Source: Omphiscola glabra (Eukaryota; Mollusca; Gastropoda; Lymnaeidae). Taken from it: a stretch of 64,000 nucleotides of DNA. Shown in pieces: positions 53,890 through 64,000 of the stretch; position 1 is the stretch's first letter, and each line of letters opens with the position of its first letter. The notes beneath the pieces are model-generated. The model was given only the letters and a program-made list of their open reading frames with translations. It was not told where the DNA came from and made no database searches. The DNA is taken from contig OZ024808.1 of the NCBI GenBank assembly GCA_964017045.1, positions 25,226,396 to 25,290,395 of the forward strand, written 5' to 3'. Both the position numbers and the translations under genes were made by a program.

Positions 53890-54965
53890 CTATATGTGGA
53901 CTACAAATCAGCTTATGATAGCTTAGACAGAAAATACATGAACGATGCTGTGCTGGAACTTGGAGTCCTTAACAAACTTACCCGACTCATACATATGACG
54001 ATGGATAACTACAAAAGTGGAATCAAAGTACAGAGGGAGTACTTGAGGGAGTTCCCAATCAATCTAGGCCTCAGACGTTGAAATACGTGTATCATTTTAA
54101 ACATCACTTTAGAAAAAAACCATTAGAAACATACGTGTGAGCACCTGAGAGGTGGTACAGAACAACCATAAGGAACTTTATAAAGCCAGCCACTGCAATA
54201 CCTGGCCTACACAGTCGATATAGCGCTACTTGGTAGAAACAGCATTGATGATATCATTAAAACTTTCAGGGAACTTGAAGATGTGACGGTACAAAGCTGG
54301 TCTTGATGTAAATAAAGCGAAGGCAATATTTATGATAATGTTTGGAAATACGCACTGATGACTTTATCAATATGAACATCTACGCCTTTGAGAGTGTAGC
54401 TACTTTCAAATATCTAGGGGGTCTATAAATAAGCAAGAGGAAATACAATCGGAGGTGCAAGAAAGAATAACAGCATGCAACCGTTCTTATTTCAATTTAC
54501 AAAAGCTACTTCAAAGCAAAAATCTCGCTAAGGGAACAAAGAAGGCAGTAAACACCACTATCACAAGACCAGTAGTGAGACTTGGTTCCTACCAGAAAAG
54601 CAGAGAACCTGCTAAATATATGACCCGATGATAGACAATTTTGTTTTGGGAATCCGTACAAACCAAGAGCTATATCAATTGTACAAATACCCATCCATAG
54701 TCACAACAATATAAAAAAAAAGGCAGACTGCCCTAGGCAGGACAAATTGAAAGGATGCCGGATTCTGGAGCAACAAAAACGATCTACAGGCAGAAACATA
54801 GGGGCAGACAGCTCACCGGTCGACCAAGACTGAGATGGATTGACGATGTAGAGAAGGGCTTACAAAGGATGGGGTTCGCACATGGAGGTGTAAAGCGATG
54901 GATCGATCCCAATGGAAGAATGTGGTGGAGCAGGCCAGGGCCCTAAATGGGATGAAGCGCCACTG
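53890..54965 (+). pseudogene. Decayed LINE reverse-transcriptase fragment
   Basis: Frame-shifted pieces in order: DYKSAYDSLDRKYM and FPINLGLRR (RT fingers/palm), YTVDIALLG (decayed YADD box), FESVATFKYLGG, ITACNRSYFNLQKLLQSKNL, TTITRPVV and, near the end, GRPRLRWIDDVEKGLQRMG. This order matches endonuclease/RT-type LINE ORF2 C-terminal halves. Several stops and frameshifts; the catalytic box is mutated. Confidence 0.85.
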
Positions 54966-54999
54966 ATGTAAATATTTTTGACATTTAAGTGGGAAGCGC

Positions 55000-56850
55000 T
55001 AGAAATAACGATAATAACAGGACATCACTAACTCTTCCACCAGCACAAAATTAAATTCCGTCCAGTTGGGAGCCCTTAGGGTATGTTTTTATCGAGAGAT
55101 ATTAAAACTTTATAGTTCAAAATGCAAGAATGCATTTTTTTTTTACATACCGTAGTTAAATTTAGTTTCGCATTATTATACACTTAGCTGTAGAGCAGCG
55201 GGAGAGATGCTAGTTAAGATTTTATGTGTCATTTGACTTAAGAGCCATCGTGTGAGGTCTGCAACCCACATAACTGCATGGGGCCTCGTATATTTTAGGG
55301 GCTTAAAGTTGAGCTGTAATTACATTAAATTATCAACTTTTACGCCTAGGTAGGGAAGGAAAAAAACGAAAAGTAGCATGGGTGCCATAAAAAGTCAAGC
55401 GACGTCTCTGCTTGACTAAGTGTGGTAGGCAAACATTTTTTTTTAAATTGAAAAGTAATTCATTTTTAAAGTTATTATTTTAAAATATTTTAGGGATCAA
55501 CTACATAAAAATAATGAATTTACTACAAAATATGTTTAAAATTAAGAAAAAAGAATTCCTTCCAAAAAAGGTATCCATCCCAAAAAAGAAATGCTAAAAT
55601 AGTTTTACATTTTGAACGAAAAAAAAAACCAAAAACATACGTTTATTTCAAAATATTTCCAAGTTTCACCAAAGTCAAAAAGAAAAAAAGCTTTTCTGTA
55701 CAAAAGGCTAAAAACTATATCTTAATGGGTTTTCAAAATTGGTATTTATTTATAAATCATATGTAATTGACATAATTGTTCAGAAGTCAAGAACTGTTTA
55801 CAAAAGACTCATACATTTATTAATGTGTGATTTTTTTTCGTATAAATTATTAAAGTTTCAATTCTCAATATTTAGTTGATTGAAATGTTAATTAAGAAAT
55901 TTAGACTACTATAATTTGCTTCAGATCATTACAACTTGCCTCTTCGATATTATACCTGAAAACAATTTTTTTACCAATTCCATATAATTTTTTTTAACCT
56001 ACAAAAATGGCATTTACAAGATAATTGAAATGCTCGATTTTTTTATTATTCGTTGTTTAAATATATATTATATTCTTTCTACTGGATTATCATCTTAAAA
56101 TATTTTTTTTAAATAGTTCAAACAGCTGGGGAAGATTGTTTATTATTATTATATTAACAGAGAAAAGTCATTGGGGATTTAATAAATAAAGACAATTTTT
56201 TTTAAAAATCATTTACTCTGTACCCGAAACTGTGTTAAAAAAATTAGAAACACTCGATTTAATAATTATGATGAAATTTGTATGTAACCGGTAAATTCCT
56301 AATTTTTTGTTTTAAAATTATTATTATTTTTTTTTTCAATTTCCATTTTATCTATGTCAGCATACATCTATGGAATCTACTACATTAAAATGTTTGCTAA
56401 AAATGATTTTTTAAAGCATGATGCTATTATACAATATAATTTGAAAACAGATTGCACATGTTTATTTCTTAGCAAGAACTATATTTAATTTACAGACATT
56501 TATATCGATGAAAAGTTAGTTTAATACAGGGTTATTAAAAAGTCTTTCAACTTTTGCAGCTGCAAAATGTAATTAAATAAAAGATACCGATATCTGCGAA
56601 TCAGAAAATGTAAGATTTTATCTTATGATCAGGAGCGGACAATTTTCAAAACAATACGATATTTATAATCGATTTCTGCGAGCCTGTAACAAGATTAACC
56701 TAAACGCTATTGATCATCAATATATATCGAACAAAGCGATATTTTATTTGTTCCAATAATTGTAATCGATTAAATGGCACACATTTCAATAACTTTTAAA
56801 AATTTTATAAAAATTAAATTTAGAGTAGGTTGTTTTTTTTTAAATAATTT
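55000..56850. other. AT-rich interior of the 4.2-kb element
   Basis: Very AT-rich with long A and T runs, no ORF over 60 codons, no recognised repeat. Confidence 0.5.
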
Positions 56851-57019
56851 TTCTTACACATTTTCCCCCCGGGGGGCACTTGACTTGCTCCGGGGGGCAA
56901 TGCCCCCCGGAGATATGCCTGAAAGAAACACTGGGGGGTCATCAAAAGTTTGACAGTTGTTGATAAGAGGGGGGGGTCAAAAATTGCGTAAAAATTGTTG
57001 ACGTAATTAATTAACGACC

Positions 57020-58670
57020 ACCTAAGACCACTAGTAATAATAATAATAATTATAATAATAATAGTAAGCTTAGGTCACGCGAACTTAACTTTTTTTTTTA
57101 AAGACAATTTTGTTGTTTGTTTGTTATTTTTTGTTGGTGCTTGGGTTTTGTTGTTTTGTTTTTGTTTTTTTTTGTTTTTTTTTGGGCGTGGGGGGGGGGG
57201 GGGTGCAGTTTTGGAACAGTTTGTTTTTCTTTAAATAAAACCAACTATTGATGTTATGTGTGTTTAAAAATTGTTTGCAGTGCCAAAGTAAAATTTTGAG
57301 GTTTAATAATTATAACATTGACTCGTTACCTTCAAGTCTTGGACCCCTTCACTCTTCTTATCTGATTTCAAAACTCAGCGAAGCCCTCCACGCCACAAGG
57401 GGAGTCGAATCGGTGTTGGGGAGTGCACACGGGAGCAGGTAGATATTGAAACTGGAAGCAATAATGTTTTGATCGTGTCGTATTTCTGATGTAGAGCAAA
57501 ACTCCAAGGTACCCCCCTTCTCCTACCTACCTCCATTCGTATTCTTGCTTTAAATGAGTCAAAGGTGCATATTATAAACATTGGTGCTGACTTGCTGACA
57601 GGTATCTACGATCTAAACGTTGAATTCTACTTGACCTTCACCTTTTCACGTACGTAGTTAACCCCCCACCCCTATCTATCCAATGGTTAGTCTCACAGCA
57701 GGCGTGCAGCAAATTTTGTATACAGCATTAGGCTAAAACTTAAACTGTTTTGGGTCACAGCAGAGATGCTGGCTGTGAAGTGAATCAAAATATGAAGGGA
57801 ATTAGATGCAAATGTCAAGTGCAATCACAAACCTGAAAAAGATGAGCATAGAATTGTTCGCAAAAACATTTTTTTTGCTAAATATCAAATCTATCTTTTT
57901 TTGATAACGCCCATTGTTAAACATCGGAGGTGATTTCTCATAGAGGTACCCCATCGTTCAATATCATTTTGCTAAAACTAAACCTTTTTTTTTAAAATCT
58001 AAGTGAAGCCAACCTGAATTCTTTAACTGTATTCCATACACGTATTCTTAGTTTAAAAGCTGTACTGTGCAGCCCCACCGGAGTTGCCGCTGCTGTTGTT
58101 TACACCGATTTATACAGCGATTCGTTTCCACTGTATAAATCATGACGTCAGAATGTTAAGTGCAGGTTAGTTAACGAGTCATTAGTTAAATCAGATTCGC
58201 AGCCATGGCAACCTGACGCCACAACCTTTTCAGCTCTGTTTTAATCGGTCGGCGAAGCACGTGGTCAGCAATTTGCAGCTCGCGCTGTATTTACACTCTC
58301 TAAAACAAATGTTTTCAAACCCAGTTCGAAGGTAGTGGGTTTTGTTGAATTTCCGTGAATTTTGATTAATTCTTTTAACGGTCGAGCTATGGTTATAGGA
58401 CAGTCTGCATGGGATGGTGATTTTGGGACGGTTGTTTGTGAGACCGTGTTTGTTGGACATGTTTGTGGGGCTTGGTGGCCTTGTCGATGTTTTTAGTGTG
58501 CACGGGGGGGGGGGCAACTTAAACGTTATGTGCAAAGTTGTCACGAACAATTTAATTTTACAGGAACAATTCTAAAACATTGGTTCTCAAACTATGATCC
58601 ACAATATTGAGTCTTAATTTTAAAATCGAAAAAAGGCTTTTTAAATGCATATAATGCATATCTTTTCAAA
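57020..58670. other. Flank with (TAA)n and a non-repetitive segment
   Basis: (TAA)n near 57035-57065 and G/T runs near 57120-57210; then about 57900-58560 mostly unique, containing a full CRE-like palindrome TGACGTCA at 58143-58150. No gene seen. Confidence 0.45.
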
Positions 58671-58689
58671 AAAAAATATTTTGATAAAC

Positions 58690-58775
58690 ATTACACTTGA
58701 CCTTACACTTGACCTTACACTTGACCTTACACTTGACTTTACACTTGACCTTACACTTGACCTTACACTTGACCC
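58690..58775. repeat. 12-bp array (TTACACTTGACC)n
   Basis: Seven units. Confidence 0.93.
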
Positions 58776-59029
58776 TGTCAGTAAAGCCATCTCCGGCTTT
58801 CAATAAGCGTTTTTTTATAATTTCAGTAAGTGAATCAAGTTAATGTCCGCGATTAAAGCTCATTGTTTGAACGTGGTCATGGTACCAAAAAAGGTTTGAG
58901 CACCACTGCGCCATCTTGGGGACCCTTCCATCAGATCAAACTGTTTAAACGTTAAGCTACAAATGATGGAATCAATTATCCAAGGCTTGAATCAATATGG
59001 ATCTCTTGTCAGGTGTCAGGCGTGATCCC

Positions 59030-59485
59030 AACTCTAACATATACAAGTGATTCTAACTATGACATATACAAGTGATCCCAACTATGACATATGTGATCCC
59101 AACTATGACACACACAAGTGGTCCAAACTATGACATATACAAGTGATTCAACTATGACATATACAAGTGATCCCAACTATGACATATGTGATCCCAACTA
59201 TGACACACACAAGTGGTCCAAACTATGACATATACAAGTGATCCCATCTTTGACATATGCAAGTGATCCCAAAAATGACATATACAAGTGATCTCAAGTA
59301 ATCCAAAATATGACATATACAAGGATCCCAACTATGACATATGCAAGTGATACCAACTATGACATATAAAGTAATCCAAAATATGACATATACAAGGATC
59401 CCAACTATGACATATGCAAGTGATACCAACTATGACATATAAAGTAATCCAAAATATGACATATACAAGGATTCCAACTACGACG
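59030..59485. repeat. ~25-bp array (CCCAACTATGACATATACAA)
   Basis: About 18 variable units with CACACACAAGTGGTCC variants and block duplications. Confidence 0.93.
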
Positions 59486-59839
59486 TACCAACTACCAGCT
59501 ATCCAGTACTCATTTAGCTGTGTGTTATTTGCACATCCCCCTGGCCCCTTGGCCCCCCTGGTGTCTATGAACTATCACACCATGACCATATTCCCACGTA
59601 TTGATTTACCAGAGATCCCCCTATCCGACTTGTTATCTCATTTAATAGAATATTCTAGTAGTGTCTGTGCTGGGACTATTTAGCAATTAAGATTGTCTCA
59701 CGAACTTGAGTAGTCGGCTATTTAACACCTTGTTGGTACTTTGTGGTGAATAATTTAACACTTTGTGACAATCTAGGTTTACTAATATACTAGAGTGAGT
59801 AAATTAGACTCTTAAAAAATCAATTGGCATAGTGTCACT

Positions 59840-61045
59840 ATTGATATTGTTTCTATTGCTATTGTTTCTACTCATATTGTTTCTATTCATATTGTTTCTA
59901 TTCACGTTGTTTCTGTTCACGTTGTTTCTACTCATATTGTTTCTATTCACGTTGTTTCTGTTCACGTTGTTTCTACTCATATTGTTTCTATTCACGTTGT
60001 TTCTGTTCACGTTGTTTCTACTCATATTGTTTCTATTCATATTGTTTCTACTCATATTGTTTCTATTCATATTGTTTCTATTCATATTGTTTCTACTCAT
60101 ATTGTTTCTACTCATATTGTTTCTACTCATATTGTTTCTACTCATATTGTTTCTATTCATATTGTTTCTACTCATATTGTTTCTATTCATATTGTTTCTA
60201 TTCATATTGTTTCTACTCATATTGTTTCTACTCATATTGTTTCTATTCATATTGTTTCTATTTACGTTGTTTCTGTTCACGTTGTTTCTACTCATATTGT
60301 TTCTACTCATATTGTTTCTATTCATATTGTTTCTATTCATATTGTTTCTACTCATATTGTTTCTATTCATATTGTTTCTATTCATATTGTTTCTACTCAT
60401 ATTGTTTCTATTCATATTGTTTCTATTCATATTGTTTCTATTCATATTGTTTCTATTCATATTGTTTCTATTCATATTGTTTCTATTCATATTGTTTCTA
60501 TTCATATCGTTTCTTATGATATTGTTTCTATTCATATTGTTTCTATTCATATTGTTTCTATTCATATTGTTTCTACTCATATTGTTTCTATTCATATTGT
60601 TTCTATTCATATTGTTTCTATTCATATTGTTTCTATTCATATTGTTTCTATTCATATTGTTTCTATTCATATTGTTTCTATTCATATTGTTTCTACTCAT
60701 ATTGTTTCTATTCATATTGTTTCTATTCATATTGTTTCTATTCATATTGTTTCTATTCATATTGTTTCTATTCATATTGTTTCTATTCATATTGTTTCTA
60801 TTCATATCGTTTCTTATGATATTGTTTCTATTCATATTGTTTCTATTCATATTGTTTCTATTCATATTGTTTCTACTCATATTGTTTCTATTCATATTGT
60901 TTCTATTCATATTGTTTCTATTCATATTGTTTCTATTCATATTGTTTCTATTCATATTGTTTCTATTGGTAATGTTTCTATTCACGTTGTTTCTACTCAT
61001 ATTGTTTCTATTCACGTTGTTTCTGTTCACGTTGTTTCAATTCGC
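59840..61045. repeat. 15-bp array (TATTGTTTCTATTCA)n, about 80 copies
   Basis: The unit is five codons, giving 408 minus-strand codons of (NMNRN)n and 405 plus-strand codons of (LFLFI)n. Variants (ACTCA, TTCACG, GATATTG) form block duplications, for example around the TCGTTTCTTATGATA variant at about 60505-60525 and 60805-60825. Not treated as a gene. Confidence 0.96.
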
Positions 61046-61339
61046 TTAAGACGATTTCATTTTGAGCAAAGATGTGTGTTTTAATTTGATTCTGGGTCAT
61101 ATAATCTCTAAACCAAATGTACCATTTGTGCATTGAAAAGCCCACAAAAGCATAGTTTTTCGTTAATATCCTTTAAACAATGTAATATCAAAAAATGGGG
61201 AAGGGGGGGGGTGGGTGAAAATTTAACAATGTAACGTACTTTACAAGAAACCTAATTCGTGCTCCCCAACCCTAAATGCTTGCTAGCGCACATTTCTTTT
61301 AACGCCCCTGAACTATTTTAATACTCTAATGAAACCCGT

Positions 61340-61465
61340 TTTTACACCGCAGATAAATTTCACTTAAACATTTCAGAAAAAACAAAATAGAATATTACGC
61401 ACAAAAAGCAATTGCGATATATATATTTTTTTAAGAATCTCATTTAGCGCAGTAATCGGGAATCT
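61340..61465 (-). repeat. Dispersed repeat family member
   Basis: Inverted relative to 49690-49830: ATATTACGCACAAAAAGCAA, then AATCTCATTTAGCGCAGTAA and TCGGGAAT. Confidence 0.7.
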
Positions 61466-61859
61466 GCCTTCATCTTCTGCTCGAAAAACAGGAAAAGTTG
61501 ATTTTTGGGAGCTGGGATTTCAGGGTGGGTCTGAAAATTTAAAAGAATGTGTTGTCATCGATAGGTTGACGGGAAGTGGGTCAGTCAGCCGTCCGATGAT
61601 TTTTTTTTCAGCCTGCCAGCCGAGAACAAAAGCGAAGGTGATATAAAGGATTTAAAAATAAAGTTTGCATCTCTGCCGTCCGTATTCTGTCTTTACTTGT
61701 CCAGCATGTTTTCTTTTGTTTTTTGTGGTCAATTTAATTTTTAAAATCCCTTGTTTGGTTATGAATGATATGGATTTTTCCTTCTTTTCATTACACGCCT
61801 TTACTTTGCGTCTTTCTTGATTGAATCAAATTTTAACTGATGCTTCGATACACCACATT

Positions 61860-62300
61860 TCTTTTATAAATTTTATAAACATAAATTCACTTTGTTACAT
61901 CACCTTGATAAATTTAATAAACTTAAATTCACTATGTTACATTTCCTTTATAAATTTTAAAAACATAAATGCACTTTGTTACATCACCTTTAATAATTTT
62001 TAACAAAATTAATTCACTATGTTACATTTCTTTTATAAATTTAATAAACATAAATTCACTATGTTACATTTCTTTTATAAATTTTATAAACATAAATTCA
62101 CTATGTTACATTTCTTTAATAAATTTAATAAACATAAATTCACTGTTACATTTCCTTTATAAATTTTATAAACATAAATTCACTATGTTACATTTCTTTT
62201 ATAAAGTTTATAAACATAAATTTACTATGTTACATTTCCTTTATCAATTTTATAAAAATAAATTCACTATGTTACATTTCTTTCATAAATTGTATTGATA
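61860..62300. repeat. ~47-bp array (TTCACTATGTTACATTTCTT)
   Basis: About nine copies with TATAAATTTTATAAACATAA; ORFs reading FININSLCYIS are artefacts. Confidence 0.95.
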
Positions 62301-62811
62301 TCGTGTCCCCGTGTTCCTTTTTAAAAAATAAATTTTATATATATTCCAGGTGTTACTTTTCTTGTATAAATTCTAAAAACATATATTCCCCGTGTTACAT
62401 TTCTTTCATGAATTTGATAAATAAATACCCCCCCCCCCCCCCCAAGCCCATTTTACAAAAAAAAATTAAGTGGATGAAATGTCAAGATAATTTTTTTTCA
62501 AACTGGAAGTTAACTTTCCAAATGTGAGTCAAAACAACCCACATCTGTATCAAGTTATCGCCCTTAAGATAAGGTCGATCACCATGCAGAATATCCGGAG
62601 AAAAACTGTGCGATTGAACTGGGTTATCCCCCTCCCCCTTTTTTTTTTTGCTTCTGATGTTCCGTTCGCCTGGCATTAAACATGACATTGATGTCCTATG
62701 TACAAATGTCACAGACTACTCACGTGATATAATACTGACATGTGGCTGCCAATCAATCTAGCCCTCGAGGTAACTAATGTAAGATAGCATTTGATTCTAC
62801 AGAGGACGATG
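62301..62811. other. AT-rich segment with C-run
   Basis: Two further decayed units of the preceding array (about 62340-62430), a poly-C run near 62428-62444, then unique sequence. No gene recognised. Confidence 0.5.
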
Positions 62812-62877
62812 CAGTGGCGTAGCTGGTGGGGTGGTGGTGGTCCGCAACGGGTGACACTAACGTTAGCTACTCCACTG
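62812..62877. mobile_element. Very short MITE (66 bp) with CAGTGGCGTAGC ends
   Basis: CAGTGGCGTAGCTGG to TTAGCTACTCCACTG; flanks GGACGATG and GGATGATT agree at 6 of 8. Confidence 0.6.
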
Positions 62878-63930
62878 GGATGATTGAAACATGAACGTCG
62901 AATAGAAGTTGATGAAATGGTTCTTCGTTGATATCGAATGAAAGATTTTTGTCATCTCTCAGTTCAAAAATTTATTGACAATGTCATTTTGCGTTTTTGT
63001 AATAAATGTCAGATGAGTTGATTATTGCAGACGTCATATAACTAAATTGTTAAAATGTCAATTTACAATATAGATGTATATTTCATTACGTGTTTTTAAA
63101 TGACAAGGGGAGTTGATTACAGCAGATGTCCTTGCAGATGAATTCTTGTCAATATCACAAGCGAGGACCGGGACATAAGACAGAGCTACCGAAAAAGGAG
63201 ATTCAGCACTGAAACCCTTTTCAAATCTGACTCAGGTACTTTATCTGGACGCCCACATTGTCGAGACAGCTCGTCGCAAACGATGAAGAATTGAACTGTT
63301 TTACTTACGAGGTTAGAGAGTACCGATCTGCAAGGGATGCACATAAACTTCATTAGTCCTAGTTAGTGCATAACGTTACGGGCCAATACTCAATTACATA
63401 TTTTTTCATGGTTTCACTTATCAAGCATCACATGCAAATAGCATAGCAAGCTGTTTTTTTTAATTTGAACGATCCCATCGTGCATCTGCGCTGTTTGAGC
63501 TCCTTTTCATTGGTGTATCCCACCGCGGGGGGGGGGGGGGCATCATGCTAGAATATGCATCAAACGCCAGGTGGCACCACTTGCTGACACGTAGATCATG
63601 CGGTGTTAAAAATCATTATATTTCCTGCAGATCAATGGATGTGATTCTCTAAGCCCCAGGGGTCGGAGTGGTTAGGTATGATATAACTATGTGTTCAACC
63701 TCAGCCGAATCTGTACTTCATTCATTTTAAAGCAAATTCTGAAATTGAAACACAACAAGATGTTGTGACTTAAAAATTTTTTTTTTACTCCATAACGTTG
63801 ATAACGTTTTTTGAAAGGAAACTTAAAATACAACATAGCTTACCAAAATAGGTGAATTTAATACTACAACCTTGTTTCAACCAGTGTGTTGTGTCAAGGG
63901 AGGTTGTCTGAGGTGGTGCAACAGGCATTT
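62878..63930. other. Sequence without recognised features
   Basis: A poly-G run at about 63525-63540. No splice-compatible coding segment with a recognisable domain seen. Confidence 0.45.
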
Positions 63931-63931
63931 A

Positions 63932-64000
63932 GCACGGGTGTCATGAGGTGTCAAGTCATGGTAACACGGGTGTCATGAGGTGTCAAGTCATGGTAACACG
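63932..64000. repeat. Start of a 31-bp array at the window edge
   Basis: Two copies of GGGTGTCATGAGGTGTCAAG plus TCATGGTAACAC; probably continues beyond the window. Confidence 0.8.

Larger units (their letters stand above)
52773..56933. mobile_element. ~4.2-kb TIR element (CAGTGTTTCTTTCAG termini)
   Basis: CAGTGTTTCTTTCAG at the left, CTGAAAGAAACACTG at the right, with further subterminal similarity (CCCCCGAGGGGGCAC and GGGGGGCACTTGAC). G-rich flanks make the TSD ambiguous. The interior contains a MITE, a LINE fragment and AT-rich non-coding DNA. Confidence 0.7.
51359..57019. mobile_element. Outer element of a nested stack (GGACGTCCATTAATTACGTC termini)
   Basis: Left end GGACGTCCATTAATTACGTC; right end TTGACGTAATTAATTAACGA in inverted orientation. 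The termini resemble those at 17063-18695. The interior holds an unrecognised ORF, other MITEs and a LINE fragment. No transposase identified. Confidence 0.55.

Noticed and set aside
57375..57581. Possible exon near 57375-57440
   Set aside because: No recognisable domain and no phase-consistent partner exon.
59804..61049. 408- and 405-codon ORFs on opposite strands
   Set aside because: By-products of a 15-bp repeat; no start context or domain.

Overview
This is a eukaryotic, AT-rich window (spliced exons with GT/AG borders, long introns, LINE, Penelope-like and hAT-type elements, very abundant minisatellites). The protein modules, the LINE 3' ends and the SPIN-like hAT MITEs fit a gastropod mollusc, most likely a pulmonate/heterobranch snail. 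That taxonomic call is inference; nothing in the window names the species.

Two convergent multi-exon genes explain the coding content. Gene 1 (+ strand, 2264-28589, 5' end outside the window) reassembles from 17 exons into one open frame of 856 codons plus stop, with every splice phase matching. It encodes a Ly6/uPAR-like cysteine-rich module, then two tandem copies of [group A SRCR domain + six-bladed YWTD (LDL-receptor class B) propeller], and it stops straight after the second propeller with no membrane anchor, so the visible part looks like a secreted or extracellular-matrix/recognition protein. The two SRCR-propeller units have the same intron phases and nearly the same exon lengths, so they arose by duplication. 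Gene 2 (- strand, 50522-32996) reassembles from five exons into a 384-residue class A (rhodopsin-like) seven-transmembrane receptor with a signal peptide, the cysteine pair expected between helix 3 and loop 2, a DHY in place of DRY, and no recognisable NPxxY in helix 7.

Layout: 1-2263 minisatellite; 2264-28589 gene 1 with introns full of tandem arrays, hAT MITEs and LINE remnants; 28590-32995 convergent intergenic region; 32996-50522 gene 2, with introns holding a 21-bp array, AT-rich dispersed repeats, simple repeats, LINE 3' ends, a palindromic Penelope-like derivative and a Penelope-like GIY-YIG/hammerhead remnant; 50523-64000 flank upstream of gene 2, dominated by a nested transposon stack (about 51.36-57.02 kb) and several tandem arrays. 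No tRNA, rRNA or CRISPR array was seen.

The most unusual property is that tandem duplications repeatedly involve or abut splice sites. Acceptors or donors of at least five exons have been copied several times together with the neighbouring intron and a little coding sequence. In gene 2 a 57-bp (19-codon) in-frame unit carrying the helix 3 acceptor is present four times. Most of the long ORFs in the arrays are by-products of repeats and are not annotated as genes.
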